A stretch of 64,000 nucleotides of DNA, from positions 310,001 through 374,000 of the forward strand of contig NZ_CP086727.1 in assembly GCF_020906275.1 (NCBI RefSeq), given 5' to 3'. This DNA is from Parasphingorhabdus litoris DSM 22379 (GTDB taxonomy: Bacteria; Pseudomonadota; Alphaproteobacteria; Sphingomonadales; Sphingomonadaceae). Positions 25,818 to 34,462 of this stretch are shown here, piece after piece. The notes under the pieces are model-generated. The model saw only the letters and a program-made list of their open reading frames with translations, was not told the origin of the DNA and did not search any database. Numbering within the stretch: the first letter of the stretch is position 1; every line of letters starts with the position of its first letter. The translations under genes were made by a program, and so were the position numbers.

Positions 25818-27178
25818 TGCACCGTCAACGCGTTATCGGCGGACTGATCCTGCTGGCAGCTATTGTGATAGCCGCACTATTGATCTTTTTGCGGCCCGAA
25901 CCTGCCGAGAAGCCAGAAGAAGAAAATATACCGCTGGTGCAGGCGGAGGCTTTGAAAATTCGATCCGGAAATTTGATGATTGAGGGCTCAGGCACTGTCC
26001 GTGCGCGTGAAGAACTCACTCTCGCCGCCGAAGTTGCAGGCAAACTTGTCTATGTGAACCCCGGCCTGCGTGAAGGCCAAAGAGTGGCGCGCGGCGCGAC
26101 GCTTTTTCGTATTGATACATCGGATTATCGCAATGCCGTCCAGACCGCACAGGCGGATGTCGCTTCGCAAAATGTCGCGGTCATGGAAGCGCGGGAGGAA
26201 GTGACGCTGGCCAGGGCCGAGCTTGAACGCTTTCAGAAGCGCGGTGCCAGCAACAGCGCCTATGCGAGCGTGGATGACAGCGACTATGCCGCGCGGATAT
26301 TGCCGCCGGATTCATTGCAACAGAAGCAGAGCGCGGAGGACGAAAGTGCTAGCTCTGCATCAACCAATGGTTTGGCGACGCGTGAACCACAATTGCAATC
26401 CGCACGGGCTGCGCTGCGCCGGGCCCAAGCGCAATTGGCCGATGCGCAAACCGCACTGAAGCGAACGACAGTGCGCGCGCCTTTTGCTGGTGTCGTGCGG
26501 TCTGAGGATATTGCGCTGGGCAGCTATGTTGCACCGGGCCAGTCGCTCGGTTCAATGGTCGGCACCGCTGATTTCGAAGCGGTCATACCATTGTCTGAAA
26601 GTGAAGCTGCTCTGATCCCAGGGCTATGGCGACCGGGCAGCAGCCGCATCGAGGCATCAGTCTATTCCGATTATGGCGGCACGCGTTATCGCTGGCAGGC
26701 CTATGTTGATCGGGCGAACAGCGTCCTCAACCCGCAGACCCGGACGATTGATGTGTTCCTGCGTATCCCCAATCCGCTGCGCGGTGGTGCTCCGGCGGTG
26801 ACCCAGAAAGAGGGACAGAAATCCGCCGGTGCATCAGGCGCGCCGCCGTTGTTTGTCGGCAGTTTTGTCGACGCTGAAATTACCGGCCGGGCACTCGATC
26901 AATATGCAGTGCTCCCGCTTGCGGCCCTGCGGCCCGGCAATCAGATTTGGCTGGTACAAGACGGCAAGCTGCGCATCGCCAAAGTGGACATATATCAGCG
27001 CACGGATACACAGGCATTGATCAGCACGGCCGGTTTGGGTGCCAAGCCAGTGGTGATTTTGAGCGCCTTGAAAGCGGCAACAAATGGTCAGCGTGTAAAA
27101 ATTGCCGAGGCCAGAAAAGAAGCCTCGTCCAACGCCAATCCGACACCCAAGAAAGCCAAGGCGGACAAAGCGCCATGA
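25817..27178 (+). CDS. efflux RND periplasmic adaptor (pump 2)
   Basis: Membrane-fusion protein of 453 aa with an uncleaved N-terminal anchor (VIGGLILLAAIVIAALLIFL). Lipoyl half (GKLVYVNPGLREGQRVARGA), a long alpha-hairpin (about 95-200), second lipoyl half (TTVRAPFAGVVRSEDIALG), beta-barrel and membrane-proximal domain, then a charged tail. A Ser/Ala-rich insert (about 160-185) lies inside the hairpin. It starts with GTG overlapping the channel gene stop and its TGA overlaps the ATG of the permease gene (ATGA). Confidence 0.92.
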   Translation: MHRQRVIGGLILLAAIVIAALLIFLRPEPAEKPEEENIPLVQAEALKIRSGNLMIEGSGTVRAREELTLAAEVAGKLVYVNPGLREGQRVARGATLFRIDTSDYRNAVQTAQADVASQNVAVMEAREEVTLARAELERFQKRGASNSAYASVDDSDYAARILPPDSLQQKQSAEDESASSASTNGLATREPQLQSARAALRRAQAQLADAQTALKRTTVRAPFAGVVRSEDIALGSYVAPGQSLGSMVGTADFEAVIPLSESEAALIPGLWRPGSSRIEASVYSDYGGTRYRWQAYVDRANSVLNPQTRTIDVFLRIPNPLRGGAPAVTQKEGQKSAGASGAPPLFVGSFVDAEITGRALDQYAVLPLAALRPGNQIWLVQDGKLRIAKVDIYQRTDTQALISTAGLGAKPVVILSALKAATNGQRVKIAEARKEASSNANPTPKKAKADKAP

Positions 27179-30100
27179 ACGCACCGGCCGATCCATCCGG
27201 TACGCCTCCATCGGGGCCGGAGATACCCAGCAAAGAGGTGATGGAACAGCGCGGTGTCGTTGCGTTTATGGCTCGCAACGGGGTAGCTGCCAATTTGCTG
27301 ATGCTGTTCTTCCTGATCGCCGGGATCGCATCGTTCGGCACGATTGTGCAGGAAGTTTTTCCTGAAAACAGCCTCGACACGGTGCAGGTGAGCGTTGCCT
27401 ACCCCGGCGCGACACCAGATGAAGTCGAAGAATCCATCGTCCAGAAAATCGAGGAAGCCGTGGAAGCGGTCGATGGCGTCAAAAAAGTGACGGCGAGCGC
27501 CAATGAGGGATCGGGTTCGGTTTCCGTGCAGCTCGAATTGGGTACCGATATCGACCGGGCGCTGGATGATGTCAAAGCAGAGATTGACCAGATCCAAACC
27601 TTTCCCGACGAAGCGGAAGAGCCGGATGTGCGGGAGCTGACAACGCGGCAAAGCGTGGTGCGAATAGCGATTTTTGGCGATGTATCGGAAAGTGCGCTGA
27701 AGGAAGTGGCGTACCGATTGGAAGACTCGCTGGCGGCGCTGGATGAAGTGTCCTTTGTCGATACCAGTTCGATTCGCGATTATGAGCTATCGGTAGAAGT
27801 CTCGCAAAATACGCTTCAGGCCTTGGGTCTGTCACTCAATGATATTTCGCGGACCGTTGCGGCGAGCAGCCTCGATAGTCCGGCGGGCTCGATTGATACA
27901 GCCGATGAAGAAGTACGTGTTCGCACGATCGGCCAGAATTACAACCAGCAGAATTTCGAAGACATTGTTCTGGTCAGCAACGAGGATGGCGCGCTGATCC
28001 GCTTGGGTCAGGTTGCGAATGTCAAAGACGGGTTTGAAGATTCCGACCTGATTTCGCTTTATAATGGCAAACCGGTCGCCTTTGTCGAAGTCTTTCGCAC
28101 CAGCGATGAACGGGTGTTAGATGTCGCAGAAGCGGTGCGCATCTATCTTGAAGAAGATTTTAAACCGACCCTGCCCGAAGGTGTGTCTTATGCGATCTGG
28201 AGCGATGATTCCGAGTTGCTCGACGACCGTTTGAGCCTGCTGCTGAAAAACGCGGCCATTGGTCTTGTCCTCGTCCTTATGGCTCTTACGCTGTTTCTCG
28301 ATATTCGGCTGGCCGCATGGACGGCGGTCGGCATTGGCGTGACCTTTATCGGTGCGATTTTTCTGCTCGATCTGGCGGGTTCGAGTATCAATATGTTCTC
28401 ACTTTTTGGTTTCATACTCGCGCTCGGTCTGGTGGTTGATGACGCCATTGTGGTGGGCGAGAATATCTACGCCCAGCGGGAAAGCGGGCGCACCGGGCTC
28501 GGTGCCTCGGTTACCGGCGCACGCCGGGTAACGATGCCGGTTATTTTTGCGGTTCTGACAACTATTGCGGCCTTTTCGTCCATATTTTCCGTCGGCGGTG
28601 TGATCGGCAAGCTCATCGCCGATATCCCGCTGGTTGTCGTTTGTGTGTTGGTCTTGTCCTTGATCGAATCGCTCTTGATCCTGCCCAACCATCTCAGCCA
28701 TTTGCCGCCGCCAGGTGGGCCGCATACCAATCCGATCACTCTGTTCTTTGAACGCGTGCAGGGCAAGGTGAATGAATATTATCAGGCCTTTGTTGATGGT
28801 CCGTTGGATCGCGCGCTGCATTTTGCCATTCGCATGCCCTATGTCATTCTGGCTGGTGCCGTGGCTTTGTTGATCGTGTTTGGATCGCTGATTCCGGCTG
28901 GCATTATCAAAGTTGGTTTCTTTCCATCGGTTGAGGCCGATGTCGTGACGGCAAGCCTGGAAATGCCGGCGGGTTCAACCATTGAACAGACTGAAAAGAT
29001 CGCCTTGCTGATCGAAGAGGGTGGTCGCAAAGCCTTTGCCGACTATCAATCGGGACGACCGGAAGATGAAGAATCGCCATTGCGCGGCATATTTACCCGG
29101 ATTGGTCAGGCCGCACCCAGTGGTGGTCCCGAACCCAATGGCGGCAATACGGCCTCCAATCTCGCCAGCGTGCAGTTCAGCTTCATCCCCGGTGATCAGC
29201 GCGATCTTGAGGCGAAAGCCTTTGAGAATGCATGGCGTGATGCCGTTGGTCCTGTCGTTGAAGCGCGCTCGCTTGTCTTTGCATCGGAGCTGATCTCTGT
29301 CGGTGCGCCGGTGAATGTCCAGCTGTCCGATCCCGATCCCGCCATTGTCGAGGCCGCTGCCGAAAAGCTGATGGTAGAGCTTAACCGCTTTGCCGGTTTG
29401 TTTGATATCGAGTCCGATCAGGATGCGGGGCTGCAGGAAATTCAGCTGCGCCTCAAACCGGAGGCGCGGACCCTTGGTGTCACGTTGCAGGATGTCGCCT
29501 CGCAAGTCCGTGCGGCCTTTTTCGGCAGCGAAGCGCTGCGCGTACAGCGTGGGCGCGAAGATGTTCGGGTCTATATCCGCCTGCCGGAAGCCGAGCGCAA
29601 TTCCGTTGCGGATGTAGAACGCTTCCGCGTGCGTGTCCCGGGCGGCGAGGTGGCCTTGGGCACTTTGGCAGAGGTGTCGTTCGGGCAGGCACCGTCGATC
29701 ATCCGCCGGACCGATGGTCGCCGCGTGACAACGGTTACGGCCGATCTGGATGATGAGGTGGTTACTGGTGAGGAAATTGCCAATGCCCTCGACAATGACA
29801 TCATGCCACGTCTGCAGGCGGACTATCCGCAATTGCTTTATACAATGGGCGGTGAACAGGAAGAGCAAGCGGAATCCTTCGACGCATTCTTCCCTGCTTT
29901 GACCTTCTCATTCCTCGCGATCTATGCTTTGCTGGCAATCCCGTTTCGGTCTTATCTTCAGCCCCTTATCATCATGGCGGTGATCCCGTTCGGTATCATC
30001 GGCGCGCTGATCGGTCATATGCTGCTGGATATACAGCTGGTCATATTGAGCGTGTTCGGGATTACCGCTTTGGCCGGCGTCATCATCAACGGATCGCTGG

Positions 30101-30420
30101 TCATGATTGATTTTATCAACGAGAATCTGCGAAACGGCATGCCAATTGAGGATGCGATCATGAAAGGCGCGAAATCACGTTTCCGTCCGATCATGTTAAC
30201 ATCTCTGACGACCTTTCTTGGCGTCGCGCCGATTACCTTTGAAACCAGCCTGCAAGCGCAATTTCTGGTGCCGATGGCAGCGAGTCTGGGCTTTGGTGTC
30301 TTGTTCGGAACGGTGATCCTGCAACTGCTGATCCCGGCCTTGGCGGTCCTCGAATTTCGCGGCAAGCAGCGGTTTAAAAACTGGTGGACGGCACGCACGG
30401 AAACGCCAGCAGAGGCCTGA
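27175..30420 (+). CDS. efflux RND transporter permease (pump 2)
   Basis: Inner-membrane RND exporter of 1081 aa. TM1 is at about 38-58 (NLLMLFFLIAGIASFGTIV), the first periplasmic porter region follows with the VAYPGATPDEVEESI segment, and TM4 carries LGLVVDDAIVVGEN, the proton-relay Asp pair. The second half has FGITALAGVIINGSLVMIDF. The frame is open from 26947, but the ATG at 27175 overlaps the adaptor stop as ATGA and removes a spurious stretch. With channel and adaptor it forms a complete pump controlled by the divergent TetR protein. The substrate is unknown. Confidence 0.93.
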   Translation: MNAPADPSGTPPSGPEIPSKEVMEQRGVVAFMARNGVAANLLMLFFLIAGIASFGTIVQEVFPENSLDTVQVSVAYPGATPDEVEESIVQKIEEAVEAVDGVKKVTASANEGSGSVSVQLELGTDIDRALDDVKAEIDQIQTFPDEAEEPDVRELTTRQSVVRIAIFGDVSESALKEVAYRLEDSLAALDEVSFVDTSSIRDYELSVEVSQNTLQALGLSLNDISRTVAASSLDSPAGSIDTADEEVRVRTIGQNYNQQNFEDIVLVSNEDGALIRLGQVANVKDGFEDSDLISLYNGKPVAFVEVFRTSDERVLDVAEAVRIYLEEDFKPTLPEGVSYAIWSDDSELLDDRLSLLLKNAAIGLVLVLMALTLFLDIRLAAWTAVGIGVTFIGAIFLLDLAGSSINMFSLFGFILALGLVVDDAIVVGENIYAQRESGRTGLGASVTGARRVTMPVIFAVLTTIAAFSSIFSVGGVIGKLIADIPLVVVCVLVLSLIESLLILPNHLSHLPPPGGPHTNPITLFFERVQGKVNEYYQAFVDGPLDRALHFAIRMPYVILAGAVALLIVFGSLIPAGIIKVGFFPSVEADVVTASLEMPAGSTIEQTEKIALLIEEGGRKAFADYQSGRPEDEESPLRGIFTRIGQAAPSGGPEPNGGNTASNLASVQFSFIPGDQRDLEAKAFENAWRDAVGPVVEARSLVFASELISVGAPVNVQLSDPDPAIVEAAAEKLMVELNRFAGLFDIESDQDAGLQEIQLRLKPEARTLGVTLQDVASQVRAAFFGSEALRVQRGREDVRVYIRLPEAERNSVADVERFRVRVPGGEVALGTLAEVSFGQAPSIIRRTDGRRVTTVTADLDDEVVTGEEIANALDNDIMPRLQADYPQLLYTMGGEQEEQAESFDAFFPALTFSFLAIYALLAIPFRSYLQPLIIMAVIPFGIIGALIGHMLLDIQLVILSVFGITALAGVIINGSLVMIDFINENLRNGMPIEDAIMKGAKSRFRPIMLTSLTTFLGVAPITFETSLQAQFLVPMAASLGFGVLFGTVILQLLIPALAVLEFRGKQRFKNWWTARTETPAEA

Positions 30421-30444
30421 TACTGGCAGGACGATGCCCTGTCG

Positions 30445-31254
30445 TCAGGCGTAGTAAGCCACGCTTTGCATACCGGTTGCGATCAATTGCCGGTCGCTGT
30501 TCCAGATGCTCATAAACTGGCTGCTGGCGCCATGATCGGCATGATGGGTCTGCGAATCGATCAGCCACCAGCCATCGGTCGTTGCCGGATGATCGGCAAT
30601 GACATTAACCTGCCAGTTCATTGAGCTGACCATCGCATTTTTATCGAGCATCCCCATGATTGAGGGCGGCAGGGCGTCGCCCATGCACAATATCTCCGCC
30701 ATTGGGTCGAGGCCATCTCGGTCGGCCAGCCGCATCCAGCGTGTCAATCGGTTGGTCTTGATGCTGGTATCAATCCGCTTTCCGACAAACTCCATTTTTG
30801 ACGTGAAAAACTGTTCTGGCCCGCGGTGCAACTCTTCGTCTTTGGGAAGCGGCGGAAAGTCTGGCGGTGTCATGTCGTGGGTTGTTATCGCCGTTTCGCG
30901 CTGACTGGCGAAGATGAAATTGCAATGTAGGCCGAGTCCCTTGTCGCCAAAAAGTTCCGATTGGACAAAGGCGGTATTCCGGCCCCGGCGGAGCATTTTG
31001 GTCTCCGCCGTCAGAGCGCCAAAAAGGGGGCCTGTAAAGGCAATTTGCGCCGAACGCAGACCGGGCAGGCCGTCTTCGATATGACTCGCGGCATGATAGG
31101 CCAGCGTCGCCGACAATCCGCCAAAGGCTGTGCGCCCTTGCGTCCAGCCTTGTGGTAGGGTGATCGGATTGGCCTTTCCGCCTGGTCCGCATTGATTCAA
31201 AAGATCTGTTAATGTCACCATTTTATCGGTGTTTTTGGTCATCTGATCGGTCAT
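30445..31254 (-). CDS. acyl-CoA thioesterase-like double-hotdog protein
   Basis: Cytoplasmic protein of 269 aa of the thioesterase family related to TesB (two hotdog folds in one chain). The first half has WTQGRTAFGGLSATLAYHAA, with the usual GG turn, and AQIAFTGPLFG; the second half shows SSMNWQVNVIADHPA and WWLIDSQTHHADHG. It presumably hydrolyses acyl-CoA thioesters. It converges on the pump permease gene with 24 bases between stops. Several Met codons lie near the start; the first (31254) is kept. Confidence 0.8.
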   Translation of the reverse strand: MTDQMTKNTDKMVTLTDLLNQCGPGGKANPITLPQGWTQGRTAFGGLSATLAYHAASHIEDGLPGLRSAQIAFTGPLFGALTAETKMLRRGRNTAFVQSELFGDKGLGLHCNFIFASQRETAITTHDMTPPDFPPLPKDEELHRGPEQFFTSKMEFVGKRIDTSIKTNRLTRWMRLADRDGLDPMAEILCMGDALPPSIMGMLDKNAMVSSMNWQVNVIADHPATTDGWWLIDSQTHHADHGASSQFMSIWNSDRQLIATGMQSVAYYA

Positions 31255-31367
31255 CAGAGCGGCTTATCGTGAGAAACCACCGAAATCCACTGTTAAGATT
31301 TACATATTTCCCAATTTGCTCTATGCGATATGTAGGGTTTTCAATCTCTTACTAGGAGATATTTTAT

Positions 31368-31667
31368 ATGAGCTACAGCAGCACTCTCACACGCGCGGAT
31401 CTTTCCGATACGATGAATCGTCAGGTTGGCCTTTCGCGCGCCGATAGCGCGGTCATGGTTGAGTCCATTTTGGACCATATGATCAACGCATTGGTAAACG
31501 GGGAAAATGTGAAGATCTCGGGTTTTGGCACCTTCGTTTTGCGCGACAAAGGCGAGCGCACGGGCCGTAATCCCAAAACTGGTGTCGAAGTGCCAATTGC
31601 GCCGCGCCGGGTGCTCACCTTCCGTGCCAGTCAGACGATGCGCGACCGCATTATTGCGGCCGGATAA
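31368..31667 (+). CDS. ihfA: integration host factor alpha subunit
   Basis: DNA-bending protein of the HU/IHF family (99 aa), here with the IHF-alpha features [21 protein letters not shown] at the start, [21 protein letters not shown] in the arm and [19 protein letters not shown] at the end. It acts with IHF-beta in nucleoid structure and promoter architecture. AGGAG precedes the ATG by about 10 bases. It is followed after 20 bases by a MerR gene, an order seen in many Alphaproteobacteria, but the usual plsX-fabH pair does not lie upstream in this window. Confidence 0.92.
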   Translation: MSYSSTLTRADLSDTMNRQVGLSRADSAVMVESILDHMINALVNGENVKISGFGTFVLRDKGERTGRNPKTGVEVPIAPRRVLTFRASQTMRDRIIAAG

Positions 31668-31687
31668 GCTGAAGGGTCGAGTATAGT

Positions 31688-32104
31688 ATGACCAAAGACA
31701 GCACCAACAAAGATAATATCTCAAAAGACAGCGGCGCATTCCGAACCATCGGAGAGCTTTCCAAAGAGCTCAACATCAAGCCGCATATTTTGCGCTATTG
31801 GGAAGACCAGTTCGGAATGCTCCAGCCGCTGAAACGTGCCGGCTCGCGTCGGCATTATCGCCCTGAAGATGTCGAGATGGTGAAAACCATCAATCGCCTG
31901 CTCAATGAAGAAGGCTATACGATCAAGGGCGCGCGCAAATATCTGACCTCGCGCAAGAATCGGCAAACGGCGCCGGTGGTTCCGGACAATCAGGACCAGC
32001 CTGCTCTGCCGATGGCCGCAACTGTCAACAAAGATAACGGGCAGATTGTCAAAGATCTGAAAATGGTGCGTGACAAATTGTCGAGTGCGCTTAACCAGGC
32101 GTGA
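31688..32104 (+). CDS. MerR family transcriptional regulator
   Basis: Regulator of 138 aa with an N-terminal MerR winged helix (FRTIGELSKELNIKPHILRY, then WEDQFGMLQPLKRAGSRRHY) and the second wing helix TINRLLNEEGYTIKGARKYL. The short C-terminal coiled coil has no metal-binding Cys. It lies 20 bases after ihfA and is presumably cotranscribed. This group is conserved beside ihfA, but its targets are not known to me. Confidence 0.9.
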   Translation: MTKDSTNKDNISKDSGAFRTIGELSKELNIKPHILRYWEDQFGMLQPLKRAGSRRHYRPEDVEMVKTINRLLNEEGYTIKGARKYLTSRKNRQTAPVVPDNQDQPALPMAATVNKDNGQIVKDLKMVRDKLSSALNQA

Positions 32105-32156
32105 CTGACAATATTATACTCGGCAGATCATCAATCTTGTGACATTTTTAACTAGG

Positions 32157-33845
32157 CTAAGGCTCGCGCTGCGCTTTAGGTTGATCCGCAGCAAAGCGTT
32201 TCCCAAACACACTATCGTCATACCATAGCGGAGCGGCCGGCGCATTGGCGACCTTCAGCGTAAGCAAACGAAACACGTCTGAAAACTTGGCCGATACTTT
32301 GTAATCGATCGGTAATGACAAATCATCTGTCGGCTTGTGATAATGTTCTGCGAGAAATGTATCCCAGACAGCCTGGCCTTTGTTCTGACCGTCTGTGTCG
32401 GTAAAACCATTATAGAGAAATAGCGCCGGTATTCCCCGTTTTACAAAGGAATATTGGTCCGAACGAGTGAATATACCCTGCTCTGGGAACGGGTCTGGAG
32501 CGAGGGTCAAGCCCATTGGTATAATTGCCTGCTCAAGCTGTTCTCCCATTTGGGATTGTTCCGCGCCAAAGGCGATGACGTCGCCAAAATCATAAAAAGG
32601 AAATGCGCCATCCAGGTTAACGTTCGCGATAATATTCTCCCTTGGCACCGTGGGAAACGTAACGAAGTAATCGGAGCCAAGAAGGCCTTTTTCCTCAGCG
32701 CCGACCGCCAAAAACAAGATCGGTCTGGCGGGCGCTTCTTTTTGCGCGGCCAAAATGCGGGCAACATCCAACATGAGCGCGGTACCAATCGCATTGTCCA
32801 ATGCGCCATTGCAGATTTTATCTTCTTCTTCGGGGGAGCAAATACCAACATGATCATAGTGCGCTGTCAGCACTATGGTTTCGTTGGATAGTGCCGGGTC
32901 TGAGCCTGGTAACAACGCGGCTACATTCTGCGACTGCCGAGTGTCATCATGTTTCGTTTGCAATGACAGCGCGACACTCGTCTTCAATGCAAATCCCTTG
33001 ACCGAACCGTCTTTGCTTTGAGCAATTGCCTCAGCAGCTGTGATTGGTGTTCCCTCGAAAAGCGCCTCTGCGGCATTACCACGGACGAACGCTCTCAAGG
33101 CGATTTGCGGTGCTTCGATTTTCGGTTTTTTGGCCCTTGTTATCCATGTCATATTCCAGGAGTCAAAACCGGTTTTAAAAAGATCAAAAGGATATCGTTT
33201 TTCTAGTGCCGGTGTCCAAATGATGATTACGCCGATTGCACCGCGCGCTTCGGCCATGAGGCGTTTTTGGTTTGAGGAACCAAAATAGGCCGCTTCTTCA
33301 GACGGCAAGAAGGGCGGTGGACCGCCAATAACAGCAACGACTTTACCGGCTACATCCAGGCCTTCATAATCATCAAGTCCCAACTCCGGAGCGATAATCC
33401 CATGCCCCGCGAATATGACATCTCCATTGATAGATAAGTTGGTGTCAGCAAAGCTCGCTGATACAGCAACATCACCCCCATTTTCAAAAAGCTGTCGCCG
33501 CCCAGCTCCGCGGACAGAGAATTCAAAATCCGACATGTCCAACTGTGCTGCGCGAAGAGGGACCGCTTGGAAAAAACCACCCTTGTCTCCTGCCGGGCTG
33601 AGGCCAAGGGCCTCAAACTGGGTTGCGATATACAAGGCAGATCGGGCTTCGCCGACTGTTCCTGCCTCACGCCCTTCCATAAGGTCATCAGCGAGAAACG
33701 CCATATGCGCTTTGATAGTGGCTGAACTCGCGCTCCTTGCATTTTCAGCGGTGGTTACCGTGCGATGAGGCGAAACGCATGACTGTAACAGGCCCGACAA
33801 CAACAGACCCGACATGACAATCCAAATGTTGGACCTGAACATCAT
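32157..33845 (-). CDS. M28 family zinc aminopeptidase, lipoprotein
   Basis: Exported peptidase of 562 aa. The signal ends in a lipobox (LLQSC, Cys23). A PA-type insert (about 150-250) precedes the peptidase core with ligands in HYDHVGI, GALDNAIGTALML, the catalytic Glu pair in AVGAEEKGLLGSDYF, Asp in NVNLDGAFPF and His in LAEHYHKPTDDL, all in the M28 order. An envelope-anchored aminopeptidase for peptide nutrition or turnover is likely. It converges on the MerR gene. Confidence 0.88.
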   Translation of the reverse strand: MMFRSNIWIVMSGLLLSGLLQSCVSPHRTVTTAENARSASSATIKAHMAFLADDLMEGREAGTVGEARSALYIATQFEALGLSPAGDKGGFFQAVPLRAAQLDMSDFEFSVRGAGRRQLFENGGDVAVSASFADTNLSINGDVIFAGHGIIAPELGLDDYEGLDVAGKVVAVIGGPPPFLPSEEAAYFGSSNQKRLMAEARGAIGVIIIWTPALEKRYPFDLFKTGFDSWNMTWITRAKKPKIEAPQIALRAFVRGNAAEALFEGTPITAAEAIAQSKDGSVKGFALKTSVALSLQTKHDDTRQSQNVAALLPGSDPALSNETIVLTAHYDHVGICSPEEEDKICNGALDNAIGTALMLDVARILAAQKEAPARPILFLAVGAEEKGLLGSDYFVTFPTVPRENIIANVNLDGAFPFYDFGDVIAFGAEQSQMGEQLEQAIIPMGLTLAPDPFPEQGIFTRSDQYSFVKRGIPALFLYNGFTDTDGQNKGQAVWDTFLAEHYHKPTDDLSLPIDYKVSAKFSDVFRLLTLKVANAPAAPLWYDDSVFGKRFAADQPKAQREP

Positions 33846-33919
33846 GCTAGCAAACTAATTTAAAAATATAATGCCATCAACTTCATTCGGATGAATGATC
33901 TCAGCCCCAGGATTCGTTT

Positions 33920-34462
33920 CTAAACGTAATCCGGTCCTAATTCCGGATCCAGATCGCGGGGCCGCGTGAACCGGTCCAGAGCGGCGCAACTGTCTTTAAT
34001 GTCTGACCAATTGTCGATGTTCAGGGTCATCTCCGCGAGGGCAGCCGTGGGATATTTAACCTCCACTTCGCCGCGGGCTTCGGATGATCCATCATCGGGC
34101 ACCAGATCAAAGATCAGGTCTTCCAGGCCCGGGTTATGGCCGACCATCAGCACATGGTCGGCGTCCGGTTTGGCGCCGCGCAGTACATCCATCAACGTGA
34201 CCGAAGACGCGAGATAGATTTTGCGATCCCATTGCGGTTCGAAAGACAGACCGCTGGCTGGCTCCACATGCTCCAAAGTTTCGATAACTCGAACAGCGGG
34301 CGAGGCGAGGATCTGGTCAAAGGCGAGATTATTGCGCTTGATAAATTTGCCCATGATCGCAGCGGCGCGTTTGCCTTTGTCATTTAGCGGTCGGTCGAAA
34401 TCTCTGGCTACGGGGTCATCCCAGCTGGATTTTGCGTGCCGCAACAGTGTCAATTTTTTCAT
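33920..34462 (-). CDS. sixA: histidine phosphatase, SixA type
   Basis: Phosphohistidine phosphatase of 180 aa. The catalytic LLRHAKSSW motif is at residues 5-13, with the second Arg in SPAVRVIETLEH, Glu in the middle region and the second His in VLMVGHNPGLEDL. In E. coli the family removes phosphate from histidine phosphotransfer domains. The ATG overlaps the TGA of the DinG-like helicase gene (ATGA), so the two are made together. Confidence 0.88.
   Translation of the reverse strand: MKKLTLLRHAKSSWDDPVARDFDRPLNDKGKRAAAIMGKFIKRNNLAFDQILASPAVRVIETLEHVEPASGLSFEPQWDRKIYLASSVTLMDVLRGAKPDADHVLMVGHNPGLEDLIFDLVPDDGSSEARGEVEVKYPTAALAEMTLNIDNWSDIKDSCAALDRFTRPRDLDPELGPDYV

Noticed and set aside
26947..27174. 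Extended N-terminus of the second RND permease
   Set aside because: It lies entirely inside the adaptor gene; the ATGA overlap at 27175 gives the standard start.
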